Shown piece by piece: positions 7,807 through 19,140 of a stretch of DNA of 47,816 nucleotides. Each line of letters begins with the position of its first letter. Positions within the stretch are counted from its first letter, which is position 1. The notes under the pieces were generated by a model that did no database searches, was not told the origin of the DNA, and saw nothing but the letters and a program-made list of their open reading frames with translations. The stretch lies in contig JAHBXE010000024.1 in assembly GCA_019636625.1 (NCBI GenBank), positions 1 to 47,816 of the forward strand, given 5' to 3'. Origin of the DNA: Phycisphaeraceae bacterium (GTDB lineage Bacteria > Planctomycetota > Phycisphaerae > Phycisphaerales > UBA1924). The position numbers and the translations under genes were made by a program.

Positions 7807-9159
7807 TCAATCATGCCGCAAGGCCACGATCGGGTCCTGGTTCGCCGCCTTCCGCGCGGGGTAGATGCCGAAGACAAGGCCCGTCGTCGCCGCGACGGCA
7901 AAGGCGACCGCGATGGACCACAGCGTCACCTGGGTCGGGAGCGAGACATCCGGAGGGAAGAAAGTCCCGATGAACGGCGCCTGCGGCAGCAGGGGCACAC
8001 CCCAGCCGATCAGGACGCTCAGCCCCACGCCCAGGGCCACGCCGATCAGCCCGCCCATCGCCGAGAGCACGCCTGTTTCAACCAGGAACTGCCAGATGAT
8101 GTGCTTGCGGGTGGCACCCAGGGCGCGGCGGATCCCGATCTCGCGGGTTCGCTCCGTGACGGAGGCGAGCATGATATTCATGATGCCGATTCCGCCCACG
8201 AGGAGCGAGATGCCGGCGATCGCCGCGAGGATCGCGCCGTAGGTCAGGGCTTGCTTGCGCTTCTGCTCCAGCAGTTCGAACGGCACGATCATCGCCACAT
8301 CCTTCGCCTCGGTGCTGCCCGTGCGCGTGTCGCGATGGCGGACATCAACGATCCGCTTGAGGAGCGCGGCGTCCGTCATGACCCGGTCCGTCGTCGGACA
8401 GGCGAAGTAGATCTCCGACACCTGAACCTCGGTGGCGCTGAAGCTGCCGGACTGGCGGCGGAAGACCATGTCCCCGAACACGGCGCGGCAGGATGTCATG
8501 GGGATATGCACATCGCGGTTGAGGTCGCGACCGACCAGCGCCGTGCCCGCACCGCCGGAAAGGCCGACGGGCTGCAGCACCCCGACAACCGTGAACGCCT
8601 TGTCGTCGATGCGCATGGTGTTGCCGAGGGGGTCCTCCAGCGGGAACAACTGCCGGGCGACTTCCGAGCCGATCACGGCGACCATCGCCTGATCGTCCAT
8701 GTCGGTCTGGCTCAGGTATCGCCCGCGGGCCATGCGCAGTTTGGCGACGCGGATGAGATCCGGTGTGGTGCCGAAGGTCTGGCTGGGGATGGTCCTGTCC
8801 TCGCGGATGAGCTGCCCGCCGGCTTCCTTGAGCGGGACGATCGCCTCGGCATCCGGGAAGTTCTCCTGGATGACCTTGAGCGTGTCGCGAGTGAGGCCGT
8901 AACTGCTGACAAAGCTCCGACGCTGCCCGCCCTGCTGCTGGGCGGATTCCGCGGGCTTCACGGAACGGATGATGATGTTCTTCGCCCCGAGTTGCTCAAT
9001 CTGCAGGAGCGCGGCACGCTTGCCCCCCTCCCCCACCGCCACCATCGTGATCACGGCGGACACGCCGAGGATGATCCCCAGGGCCGTCAGGAACGACCGC
9101 AGCTTGTGCAGGCGGAGGTTGGTCAGGCCCAGGCGGATGGTTTCGAGCAGGAAGGTCAA
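7807..9159 (-). CDS. MacB/FtsX-type ABC transporter permease
   Basis: The 450-residue protein has the MacB-permease layout: one membrane helix at the N-terminus (LRSFLTALGIILGVSAVITMVAV), a large periplasmic domain, and three C-terminal helices containing ISLLVGGIGIMNIMLASV and the TERTREIGIRRALGAT signature. It ends with NQDPIVALRHD, the usual family ending. Such permeases work with a MacB-like ATPase and often an adaptor protein to export lipoproteins, peptides or drugs; neither partner is next to it. I prefer the TTG at 9159 because GGAG lies 8 nt upstream and the protein then begins right before the first helix. Its last codon abuts the phosphatase gene end (convergent). Confidence 0.9.
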   Translation of the reverse strand: MTFLLETIRLGLTNLRLHKLRSFLTALGIILGVSAVITMVAVGEGGKRAALLQIEQLGAKNIIIRSVKPAESAQQQGGQRRSFVSSYGLTRDTLKVIQENFPDAEAIVPLKEAGGQLIREDRTIPSQTFGTTPDLIRVAKLRMARGRYLSQTDMDDQAMVAVIGSEVARQLFPLEDPLGNTMRIDDKAFTVVGVLQPVGLSGGAGTALVGRDLNRDVHIPMTSCRAVFGDMVFRRQSGSFSATEVQVSEIYFACPTTDRVMTDAALLKRIVDVRHRDTRTGSTEAKDVAMIVPFELLEQKRKQALTYGAILAAIAGISLLVGGIGIMNIMLASVTERTREIGIRRALGATRKHIIWQFLVETGVLSAMGGLIGVALGVGLSVLIGWGVPLLPQAPFIGTFFPPDVSLPTQVTLWSIAVAFAVAATTGLVFGIYPARKAANQDPIVALRHD

Positions 9160-9217
9160 CGCGAGTACTCCAGACGTCCGATCAATGGTATGAGTCGTAC
9201 CGGGAGGCAACCCGTCC

Positions 9218-9496
9218 GTGCCGGAGATCGAAGTCCAAACCGAGGAAGAATCCGGGCGCGGCTGGATCTACCACGCCGCCATCCAGCGCGAGGGCCGGCG
9301 CACGGAGCACACGGTCACGCTGTCGTGGGCGGATCATGAACTCTGGAGCGGTGGGCGCGTCGCGCCGTCCAAAGTGGTGGAGGAACTGATCGCGTTCATG
9401 CTGGAACGGGGGCGGGAGGTCCCGGCGCGATTTGATGCGGCGACGGTGCGGCGCTGGCTGCCGAATGTGGACCGGGAGTTGCCCGGACGGTTCTGA
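9218..9496 (+). CDS. Hypothetical protein of 92 residues
   Basis: I do not recognise a named domain. The protein is soluble and strongly charged, with the segment HTVTLSWADHELWSGG followed by PSKVVEELIAFMLERGRE and a C-terminal RRWLPNVDRELPG. Codon usage matches its neighbours (high GC at third positions), which argues that it is translated. GTG start at 9218. It is transcribed away from the MacB-like permease gene. Confidence 0.65.
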   Translation: MPEIEVQTEEESGRGWIYHAAIQREGRRTEHTVTLSWADHELWSGGRVAPSKVVEELIAFMLERGREVPARFDAATVRRWLPNVDRELPGRF

Positions 9497-9543
9497 AACC
9501 ACGCATCGATCCGTGAAGGTCCTCGGCTCCGGGTCGAGAGCGG

Positions 9544-12500
9544 CTACTTCAAGACCTGCTTCAGGTACCTCCCTGTGTAGCTCTTCTCCACCCTCGCCAC
9601 CTGCTCCGGCGTCCCCGCAGCGACGATTGTTCCGCCACCGTCGCCCCCTTCGGGCCCAAGGTCGATGATCCAGTCCGCCCGCTTGATGACGTCGAGGTTG
9701 TGCTCGATCACCACCAGCGTGTTGCCGCCGTCGGCCAGGCGGTCGAACACGGCGACCAACTTGCGGATGTCCTCGAAGTGCAGGCCGGTCGTGGGCTCAT
9801 CGAGGATGTACAGCGTCGGACCGTACGGCGTTGCGCGGGCCGCGGCGGAGGGGCGGCGGCCTTCATCCTCTCCATCCTCATCTCCACGGACACGGGCGGC
9901 TGCCTTCTTGCGCTCCTCGAGCGGAACATCGCTCACCGGCATGTTCCTGGTGCCGCCGGCCTTGCCGAGTTCCGTCGCCAGCTTGATCCGCTGCGCTTCA
10001 CCGCCGGAGAGTTGCGTGCTGGGTTGGCCCAGCTCGATATAGTCCAGCCCGACATCGTGCAGGCATTGGATCACGCGGCGGACGAGGGCGTGGTTCTCCC
10101 AGAATCCGAGCGCCTCCTCCACCGTCATCTTCAGGACGTCCGCGATGGACTTGCCGCGGTAGTGAACCTGCAAGGTCTCCCGGTTGTACCGCGTCCCCTC
10201 GCACACCTCGCATTCGACGTACACGTCCGGGAGGAAGTGCATCTCGATCTTCTTGACGCCCTGGCCCTGGCACGCCTCGCAGCGCCCGCCCTTGACGTTG
10301 AACGAGAACCGGCCCGGCTCGTACCCGCGGATCTTCGACTCCTTCGTGGCGGCGAAGACCTTGCGGATCTCGCCGAAAATCTCGGTGTAGGTGGCGGGGT
10401 TGGACCGCGGCGTGCGGCCGATGGGGGACTGATCGACCTCGATGACACGATCGACGCGGTTCAGACCCGTGATCTTGTCGTGCTCCGCGGGTGATTCCCG
10501 CCGCCCGAGCAGGTGCCGCAGCGTCGCCTTCAGCAGTATGTCGTTGACCAGAGTGCTCTTGCCGGACCCGGAAACGCCGGTCACGCAGATGAGCCCGCCG
10601 AGCGGGAACACCGCATCGATGTTCTTCAGGTTGTTCGCCCGCGCGCCCTTCACCACGATCGCGTTCTTCTCGCTCAGCGGCCGCCGGCGCGACGGGACCT
10701 CGATCGACTTGCGCCCGGAGAGGTAGGCCCCCGTGTGCGACTCCTTCACGCGGCAGATATCCGCCACCGTTCCCTGGGCCACCACGCGCCCCCCGTGCAC
10801 GCCCGGGCCGGGCCCGATGTCCAGCACGTGGTCCGCCGCGCGGATCATGTCCTCGTCGTGCTCGACGACGAGCACCGAGTTCCCGATGTCGGTGAGGTGG
10901 CGGAGCGTCGCGATCAGCCGGGCGTTGTCCCGCTGGTGCAGGCCGATCGTGGGCTCATCGAGCACGTAGCACGCGCCGACAAGGCCGGAGCCAACCTGCG
11001 TCGCCAGGCGGATGCGCTGGGCCTCGCCGCCGGAGAGAGTGGCCGTGCGCCGGTCAAGGGAGAGGTACTCGAGCCCGACGGACATGAGGAACCGCAACCG
11101 GTTGCCGACCTCCTTCAGGATCGGCTCCGCGATGCGCTGCTGCTCACGCGAGAGCCTCAGGCCCTCGATGTACGCGATGGCGTCGGTGATCGTGAGCCGG
11201 GAGAGTTCCGCGATGTTCAGCACGGTCCCGTCGCTCCGGGTCCGCCCGATGACCGATCCGGAGCGGGCCCGTTCCATGTCCGCCCGGTGGGAACTGGTGA
11301 GCAGCACGTGCAGGGCCTCGATCTTCAGGCGATCGCCGAAACAGCCCGTGCACGGCTTGTCGGTCAGGAAGCCGCCGAGCCATTCCTTGACGCTTGGGTT
11401 GTCCGTCGTCTCCCACCAGTTCTGGAGTTGCGGTATCACGCCCGACCACGCGGGCCGCTTGCCCTTGGCCTCGGTGGTCCCGTACAGGAGTGTGTTCCGC
11501 TGCTCCTTGGTGAGGCGGTTCAGCGGTAGGTTGTACGGGACGCCGTAGTCCTTGCAGAACCTCCGGAGTTGCTTGTGAAAGTAGATGCGGACGGCGATGT
11601 TCTTCTGGTACGCCTTGATCGCGTTGTCCTCGAGCGACAGGCCCTCATCCGGGATGACGGCGGATTCGTCGAGTTCGAGCAGCGTGCCCAGTCCGTGGCA
11701 GACGGGGCAGGCGCCGAACGGGGAGTTGAACGAGAAGAGCCGGGGTGAGAGCTCGGCGAGTGAAAACTCCGGCCGCTCGGGATCGGCGAACTTCTCGGAG
11801 AAGGCGTGGTCGGTCCAGGTCGCCTTGTCTCCCTCCCCCGTTTCCCTCGCGATGATGACGGCGCCGTCGGCGAGTTTGAGAGCGGCTTCGATGCTCTCGG
11901 CGAGGCGCTGCCTCGTCCCCCCGTCCGCCTTCAGGACAATGCGGTCGATCACGGCATCGATGGTGTGCTTGACGTAGCGGTCGAGCTTGAGCGGGTTCTC
12001 TCCGGGATCCTTCAGGACCTCGCGCAGGTCCACGATCGCGCCGTTGACGCGGGCCCGCTGCCACCCCTTGTGCTGGAACTCCTCGAGCACATCGCGGTGG
12101 AACCCCTTCTGGGCGCGGACGACGGGAGCAAGGACCATGAGACGCGGGCCCTGCCCCTCAGAGCTGGCACGCCCCTCCGAGGCGTGGGTGCGCTCGCCGC
12201 GGAGGGGCGTGCCACCTTCAAGCCAGCTCATCACCTTGTCGACGATCTGTGTCGCGCTAGTCGCCGTGATGGGCGTGCCGGCACGCTCGAGGACCGTTCC
12301 ATCCTTCTTCGTCCGGGTCGGCGCCCACGAGACGGGCGTGCCGCACCGCGCGAAGAGCAGGCGGAGGTAGTCGTAGATCTCCGTGGTCGTGGCGACCGTG
12401 GATCGAGGGTTGCTGCTGGCCGACCGCTGCTCGATGGCGATCGTCGGAGGGATGCCCTCGATTTCCTCCACGTCGGGCTTCTTCAACTGCTCCAGGAACT

Positions 12501-12828
12501 GGCGTGCGTACGCCGAAAGCGACTCCATGTACTTGCGCTGCCCCTCGGCGAAGATCGTGTCGAACGCGAGGGACGACTTCCCCGATCCGGACAATCCCGT
12601 GATCACCACCAGTTGATCGCGCGGGATCGCGACATCGATGTTCTTGAGGTTGTGCTCCTTGGCGCCGCGCACACGGATCCAGCGGCCATGCTCCGCGTCC
12701 ACGTTCGCCTTGCGCTTTGGGTTCTTCGCTCTCGAAGGGGAGGCAACCTCTTCCAACGAAGGCGCTGATACTTCGATTGGCGCAGGAACCTCGGGCGGCT
12801 GTGCTGACGCGTGACGCGTTTTCGGCAT
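9544..12828 (-). CDS. uvrA: Excinuclease ABC subunit A
   Basis: UvrA is the damage-sensing ATPase of nucleotide excision repair and loads UvrB onto lesions. The 1094-residue protein has both ABC modules: Walker A GLSGSGKSSL and later GVSGSGKSTL, signatures LSGGEAQRIRLA and LSGGEAQRIKLA, and Walker B VLDEPTIGLH and ILDEPTTGLHF. Zinc-binding pairs are seen at CPVCHGLG / CTGCFGDR and CEACQGQG / CEVCEGTRY. It is longer than the usual 940 or so residues. There is a 40-residue N-terminal extension. A Gly/Ser/Arg-rich insertion lies at about residues 200-225, encoded by a DNA hairpin (12161-12229). A charged insertion of about 43 residues lies at 957-1000, between the second signature and Walker B. 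The start is ATG at 12828, divergent from mnmG. Confidence 0.98.
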   Translation of the reverse strand: MPKTRHASAQPPEVPAPIEVSAPSLEEVASPSRAKNPKRKANVDAEHGRWIRVRGAKEHNLKNIDVAIPRDQLVVITGLSGSGKSSLAFDTIFAEGQRKYMESLSAYARQFLEQLKKPDVEEIEGIPPTIAIEQRSASSNPRSTVATTTEIYDYLRLLFARCGTPVSWAPTRTKKDGTVLERAGTPITATSATQIVDKVMSWLEGGTPLRGERTHASEGRASSEGQGPRLMVLAPVVRAQKGFHRDVLEEFQHKGWQRARVNGAIVDLREVLKDPGENPLKLDRYVKHTIDAVIDRIVLKADGGTRQRLAESIEAALKLADGAVIIARETGEGDKATWTDHAFSEKFADPERPEFSLAELSPRLFSFNSPFGACPVCHGLGTLLELDESAVIPDEGLSLEDNAIKAYQKNIAVRIYFHKQLRRFCKDYGVPYNLPLNRLTKEQRNTLLYGTTEAKGKRPAWSGVIPQLQNWWETTDNPSVKEWLGGFLTDKPCTGCFGDRLKIEALHVLLTSSHRADMERARSGSVIGRTRSDGTVLNIAELSRLTITDAIAYIEGLRLSREQQRIAEPILKEVGNRLRFLMSVGLEYLSLDRRTATLSGGEAQRIRLATQVGSGLVGACYVLDEPTIGLHQRDNARLIATLRHLTDIGNSVLVVEHDEDMIRAADHVLDIGPGPGVHGGRVVAQGTVADICRVKESHTGAYLSGRKSIEVPSRRRPLSEKNAIVVKGARANNLKNIDAVFPLGGLICVTGVSGSGKSTLVNDILLKATLRHLLGRRESPAEHDKITGLNRVDRVIEVDQSPIGRTPRSNPATYTEIFGEIRKVFAATKESKIRGYEPGRFSFNVKGGRCEACQGQGVKKIEMHFLPDVYVECEVCEGTRYNRETLQVHYRGKSIADVLKMTVEEALGFWENHALVRRVIQCLHDVGLDYIELGQPSTQLSGGEAQRIKLATELGKAGGTRNMPVSDVPLEERKKAAARVRGDEDGEDEGRRPSAAARATPYGPTLYILDEPTTGLHFEDIRKLVAVFDRLADGGNTLVVIEHNLDVIKRADWIIDLGPEGGDGGGTIVAAGTPEQVARVEKSYTGRYLKQVLK
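12161..12229. repeat. Hairpin-forming insertion inside uvrA
   Basis: A 14-bp perfect inverted repeat (12166-12179 GGCACGCCCCTCCG and 12200-12213) is enclosed by a 7-bp outer repeat (GAGCTGG at 12161-12167 and CCAGCTC at 12223-12229). It encodes a stretch of UvrA, around residues 200-225, that is absent from E. coli UvrA, where the sequence runs directly from the conserved helix to MLLAPVVR. On the minus strand the first arm begins GGTGGCACGCCCCTCCGCGG, which recurs with three mismatches over 24 nt in mnmG. It looks like a mobile or dispersed palindromic element that inserted in frame. Confidence 0.8.
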
Positions 12829-12901
12829 CGACTCCCTCCGTGGACGGCAGCGATGATAGCCACGTTCTGATTGGGTTTCGTTCGGTCCCTAGACTTGGCC
12901 C

Positions 12902-14944
<2,043 letters not shown>

Positions 14945-14953
14945 AATCGGGCG

Positions 14954-16750
14954 TTGCCGCTCCCTTTCGCCATCCTGGCCCAGGCTTCTTCGAGCAACCG
15001 GCTCGCCATTGACCTTCTGGCGATTCTCTCGGCCGCGGGTCTGGTCGCGTTGATCGCCCGCAAGATCAACCTCGCCACCATCCCGTGCTACCTGATCGCG
15101 GGGGCGCTCGTGGGCCCGCACGCGCTGGGGCTTGCCGGCGCCGGCGAGGGCGGGACCGCAGGGATCAGCTCGCTCGCGACCATCATGCTCATGTTCATCA
15201 TCGGGCTGCAGCTCGACATCGGCAGCCTTCGGGGCGGCTTGGTCTCGATGGCGCTGGTGACGGTGATTGGATCCGTCGCGTGCATCGCGCTGGGCTGGCC
15301 TGTCGGGCTGCTGTTCGGCCTGTCCTCGCCCGGTGCGATCTCCGTGGCGATGGCGATCACCATTTCCTCGACGGCGGTCGTGCTCCGAATCATGGAGCAG
15401 AAACGCGAACTCCACCTCGTGCAGGGGCGAACCACGCTGGGCATCCTCGTGCTGCAGGACATGGTGGCGTTGCTGCTGATGGCATCGATTCCCCTGCTGG
15501 CGCTGTGGGCTCGTGCCGAAGGGCAGAACGCCGACGCGAACGAACCCAGCGTCAACGCGATGATTTCGCAGGCCTCGGTCTCAATCGGCGGAATCGCCGC
15601 GATGGTCGTGCTCGGGCGGCTCGTGCTGCCCCGTCTGTTGAGGGCGGCGGCATTCTCACAGGAGGTCTTGCTCGTGGTTTCTGCCGCGGTGGCGCTGGCC
15701 TCCGCCGTCGCGACCTCAGCCCTCAAGTTCAGCCCGGAACTGGGGGCGTTCCTCGCCGGATTCCTGCTGGCCTCAACGCCCTTCCGGTACCAGTTGGCGG
15801 GCATGCTGGCGCCGATGCGGGACCTCTTCCTCGCCGTGTTCTTCACGGCGATCGGCCTGTCAATCTCACCGGCGCTGCTCCTGCAGCACTGGTGGATCGT
15901 GCCGCTGTCCGTGCTGGCCACCGTCGTCATCAAGACCCTGGCCATCGGCGTTGTGGGCTGGGCCTGCGGGGCGTCCGGGCCCGTGGCGGTCTACCTCGGC
16001 CTCGCCATGGCCCAGGGCGGCGAGTTCTCCCTCGTCATCCTCGCGCAATCTCGAACGGCCGGCGTGCTCTCCGACTCGCAGACCTCCATCGCGATCATGT
16101 GCGTCGTGCTCTCGCTCATCATCACGCCCAACCTCATGCAGCTCGCCCGTCGCCTCATGCCCGCCGCGCGTCGGCTTCCTCCCGCATGGTGGATCCGAAA
16201 GTCCATGCTGCGCGATGCCACCGCCCACCCCCAGATGGAAGGCGAGTCGGCCGGTGCACCCAGCGATGCGGGGGCGGGCCCCGCGCTGGGGTCGCTCGCC
16301 ATCATCGCCGGCTTCGGACCCGTTGGGCGCGCCGTAGCGGACACGCTGGAGAAGCGCGGCGTCATCGTCACCGTGATCGAACTCAACCCTCGGACGGTCG
16401 AGAAGCAACACGCGATGGGGCGGTCGATCGTGTACGGCGATGCCGGAAACCCCGAAGTGCTGCACAAGGCGGGCCTCGACCGGGCCGAGGCCATCGTGCT
16501 CACCATGCCCGATGAGGAGGCCGTCCTGCGCGCGTGCCGCACCATCCGCCAGATCAAACCGGACATCTTCATCGCGGCACGCCTGAACGTCCTTTCCAAG
16601 GCCCTTCAGGCGATGCAACAGGGAGCAGATCACACGGTTGTCGAAGAACTGGCCACCGCCGAGGCCATGTCCCGACAAGTGATCATCAAGCTCGAGCAGC
16701 GGGCCGCGGGCGAGGACAGCGGCCCAAAGCTGTACCAGTTGCAGGGGTGA
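14954..16750 (+). CDS. KefB-like CPA2 cation:proton antiporter with TrkA-N (RCK) domain
   Basis: The 598-residue protein has about 12 membrane helices (residues 20-410) of the CPA2 family. The family motif LILQDMVALLL appears as VLQDMVALLLMASIPLL, and FSPELGAFLAGFLLAST carries the conserved acidic residue. A cytosolic Rossmann RCK/TrkA-N domain follows, with GFGPVGRAVADTLEKRG and an acidic VIELNP strand end for NAD(H) binding. Such proteins exchange K+ or Na+ for H+ and are gated through the nucleotide domain. The TTG start at 14954 is 9 nt after the mnmG stop; no ATG lies before the first helix, so translation is probably coupled to mnmG. Confidence 0.92.
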   Translation: MPLPFAILAQASSSNRLAIDLLAILSAAGLVALIARKINLATIPCYLIAGALVGPHALGLAGAGEGGTAGISSLATIMLMFIIGLQLDIGSLRGGLVSMALVTVIGSVACIALGWPVGLLFGLSSPGAISVAMAITISSTAVVLRIMEQKRELHLVQGRTTLGILVLQDMVALLLMASIPLLALWARAEGQNADANEPSVNAMISQASVSIGGIAAMVVLGRLVLPRLLRAAAFSQEVLLVVSAAVALASAVATSALKFSPELGAFLAGFLLASTPFRYQLAGMLAPMRDLFLAVFFTAIGLSISPALLLQHWWIVPLSVLATVVIKTLAIGVVGWACGASGPVAVYLGLAMAQGGEFSLVILAQSRTAGVLSDSQTSIAIMCVVLSLIITPNLMQLARRLMPAARRLPPAWWIRKSMLRDATAHPQMEGESAGAPSDAGAGPALGSLAIIAGFGPVGRAVADTLEKRGVIVTVIELNPRTVEKQHAMGRSIVYGDAGNPEVLHKAGLDRAEAIVLTMPDEEAVLRACRTIRQIKPDIFIAARLNVLSKALQAMQQGADHTVVEELATAEAMSRQVIIKLEQRAAGEDSGPKLYQLQG

Positions 16751-16868
16751 GCGAAGGTGCGCCAAAGCGCCGAGCTCGCGCCGAAGTCACGGAGAGAAGA
16801 GCAATGGCGATCACAAGCGCCGTAGTCCTGCGCCCTCGGCAAGAAACCCTCGCCACTTCGAACCAGAT

Positions 16869-17663
16869 TCAATCCTTCAACAGACGCAGCTCATCCCGCA
16901 GAATCGCCGCCAGCTCGTAGTTCTCCTGCTCGATGGCCTTGGCCAGGCGAGCCCGCAGTTCACTCTTCTGCGACACGGGCAGCTTGGGCACCAGCGCATC
17001 ACGCATCCCCTTGAGCATCTGCACTTCGCCGGACTGCTCAAAGAGATCCGGTTCGCCCTGCTCGGAGAAGTAGAGCTTGAGGGCTTCAAGGCCTTCATCG
17101 ATCGCGTGCAGCGCGGCCTTGGGCTCGTTGTCCTTGATGGCCTGGCTCGCCATCGCCCGCGCCCGCATCATCGTGATGTAAGGGCGGAACTGCTCCATCG
17201 CGGCACGATCGCCTTCCGTCTCGGCGTGCTGCGCACACAGGTCGAGCACACGCAGGTTCCGGCTGGTGTCGCGGATCACGCCCTCGAAGTCCTCAAGCAC
17301 CAGCAGCGCCATGTAGCGGTGGTAGTACTGCACCGCCTCGTTCCGAAGCTCCTCGCACTCATCCGGCGTCAACGAAAACCGAGGCGCACCCGCTTGATCC
17401 GAATCCGCGGCAGGATCCGCGGTCCGGGCCTCGGCCTGCCCGTTGTTGAACTCGTCCAACCTCGTCTCGTGGTATTCCAGCAGACTGTCAAACCCATGAG
17501 GCCGAACACCATCCGGACGACCCTCCGTAAACATCTGGATGATGCCCAGGTCGAGGCGGACCTGCAGCCGCGGCTCCCCATCCTCGCCATCGATAAGCCG
17601 AACATTGAGCTTACCGGGCTCGAAAGGCCATTCGTTGAGAAGTCGAGTCAGATCGGCGGACAT
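16869..17663 (-). CDS. UvrB/UvrC (UVR) motif-containing protein
   Basis: The 264-residue protein ends in a UVR motif (LRARLAKAIEQENYELAAIL, about residues 237-256). This is the helical hairpin that UvrB and UvrC use to interact, and it is also found in McsA and some Clp adaptors. The N-terminal part (PFEPGKLNVRLIDGEDGEPRLQVRLDLGI) is conserved in planctomycetes as far as I recall, and a helical, tetratricopeptide-like middle follows. I see no catalytic residues. It may be a protein-protein adaptor. The gene diverges from the sigma factor gene across 330 nt. Confidence 0.82.
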   Translation of the reverse strand: MSADLTRLLNEWPFEPGKLNVRLIDGEDGEPRLQVRLDLGIIQMFTEGRPDGVRPHGFDSLLEYHETRLDEFNNGQAEARTADPAADSDQAGAPRFSLTPDECEELRNEAVQYYHRYMALLVLEDFEGVIRDTSRNLRVLDLCAQHAETEGDRAAMEQFRPYITMMRARAMASQAIKDNEPKAALHAIDEGLEALKLYFSEQGEPDLFEQSGEVQMLKGMRDALVPKLPVSQKSELRARLAKAIEQENYELAAILRDELRLLKD

Positions 17664-17993
17664 TTTGGCTCAAATTCCCCTTCCACTGTCTCTACGACTC
17701 AGTATACTATCTGTTGCAGGCCAAGTCGGCTGTGCCGCCCGGACCGCTCTGATAAGCGTGTTTTGGGCCGACACAAGCCGGACAGCCGGAGTCTTCCGGT
17801 TGGCTCGCGGGCATGGATCGCTCGCGAAGCTCGGCGGCGTCAAGGATAAATATTGCGCTACCGATGAAACCCCCCGCACGGGTGGACCGAACGGGGTTGA
17901 GGCCGAGAACGGGTACTCGGTTTTCAAGCTGGTTTCGGATGGTTCGGGTTGGAGCCAGGCGGTCGGATAACCGCCGGAGGGTGGATAGAAAGT
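17664..17993. other. 330-nt divergent intergenic region
   Basis: This lies between the UVR-motif gene (minus) and the sigma factor gene (plus). It contains the near-palindrome CAGTATACTATCTG around 17699-17712, whose TATACT could serve as a -10 box on either strand, but I cannot find a convincing -35 partner. No RNA gene or protein-coding signal is visible. The sigma factor's Shine-Dalgarno is weak (GGAGG about 13 nt before its ATG). Confidence 0.5.
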
Positions 17994-18989
17994 ATGGCAA
18001 CTCCGTACAGGCAAACGTCTGGCGCGCGGAGCGCGCAGCCAGGGGGCATTTCGGGCGGACGAGAAGTCCAGTCCGACCTGCAACTCTACTTGCGGGAAAT
18101 CAACGCCACGCCGCTTCTCACCGCTGAGGAAGAGCGGGATCTCGGCTGGGCGATCATCAACGACAACGATCCGGCGGCGCGGGAACGCATGATCCGCGCC
18201 AACCTTCGTCTGGTCGTCGCGATCGCCAAGAACTACACCAACCGAGGCCTCCCGCTGACCGACCTCATCGAAGAGGGCAACATCGGCCTCATGCGCGCCG
18301 TCGAGGGCTTCGACCCCGCTCAGGGCGCCCGCTTCAGCACGTACGCCTCGTGGTGGATCAAGCAGGCCATCAAGCGAGCCCTGATCAACGCGACCCAGCC
18401 GATCCATGTCCCCGCGTACATGGTCGAACTCATCGCGAAGTGGAAGGAAGCATCCCGCAAGCTGGAATCCCAGCTCGGAGTCCCCCCCACCGCTCAGCAG
18501 CTCGCCGAGTTCATGCAACTCCCGGTTCGGAAGATCCGCATCATCCGTCGGGCGGTCAAGGCCTTCCAGACGCCCACCACCGGCACGGCCGACGCCGAGG
18601 GCGAACTGGTCAGCATGGGTGATCTGATCGCCGACGCCAAGTCCTCTCCGCCGGAGGACGCGACGTTCCGCGACGATGAGGTCTTCACGCTCAATCGCCT
18701 GCTCGATTCCATCGATGTCCGCGAAGCCCAGATCCTCCGGCTTCGTTTCGGCCTCGATGGGCAGGAACCCCTGACGCTCAAGGAAATTGCCGAATCCGTC
18801 GGCATCAGCCGCGAGCGTGTCCGCCAGATCGTGGATGAAGCCCTCACCAAGCTCAACGCGCAGATCACCGATGACCGGCCCAGCCGCTTCTTCCGCGAGA
18901 ACCTATCCCGCCATGGGGAGCCACTCTCGGCCGAAAAAGCCCGTGAGCGGGCGATCCGCCGCGCACGCCGCTATCGCGCCATCGGTTGA
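17994..18989 (+). CDS. RpoD/SigA-family RNA polymerase sigma factor
   Basis: The 331-residue sigma-70 protein contains region 1.2 ([20 protein letters not shown]), region 2 ([35 protein letters not shown] and [17 protein letters not shown]), region 3 ([12 protein letters not shown]) and region 4 ([19 protein letters not shown] and [14 protein letters not shown]). It lacks region 1.1 and the non-conserved region found in E. coli RpoD, so it is either a compact primary factor or a group 2 alternative factor. The sequence cannot decide. A basic tail ([13 protein letters not shown]) follows region 4. ATG at 17994 chosen. A strong terminator lies downstream. Confidence 0.95.
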   Translation: MATPYRQTSGARSAQPGGISGGREVQSDLQLYLREINATPLLTAEEERDLGWAIINDNDPAARERMIRANLRLVVAIAKNYTNRGLPLTDLIEEGNIGLMRAVEGFDPAQGARFSTYASWWIKQAIKRALINATQPIHVPAYMVELIAKWKEASRKLESQLGVPPTAQQLAEFMQLPVRKIRIIRRAVKAFQTPTTGTADAEGELVSMGDLIADAKSSPPEDATFRDDEVFTLNRLLDSIDVREAQILRLRFGLDGQEPLTLKEIAESVGISRERVRQIVDEALTKLNAQITDDRPSRFFRENLSRHGEPLSAEKARERAIRRARRYRAIG

Positions 18990-19017
18990 GACTCGTTCGG
19001 CACACTCCTGCACTCCT

Positions 19018-19050
19018 CGCGGCGGCGCACACGTGCCGCCGCGATTGTTT
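19018..19050 (+). terminator. Intrinsic terminator after the sigma factor gene
   Basis: CGCGGCGGC at 19018-19026 pairs with GCCGCCGCG at 19035-19043 over an 8-nt loop, and a T-rich stretch (ATTGTTTTT) follows. It lies 29 nt after the sigma factor stop codon. Confidence 0.9.
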
Positions 19051-19140
19051 TTCCCCGATTCCGGCGCCGGGCAATCCCACCCCCACACGGGGCTTTCTGC
19101 TACCATCCCCCTCCCCTGCCTCATGGCCACAGGAGCCACG

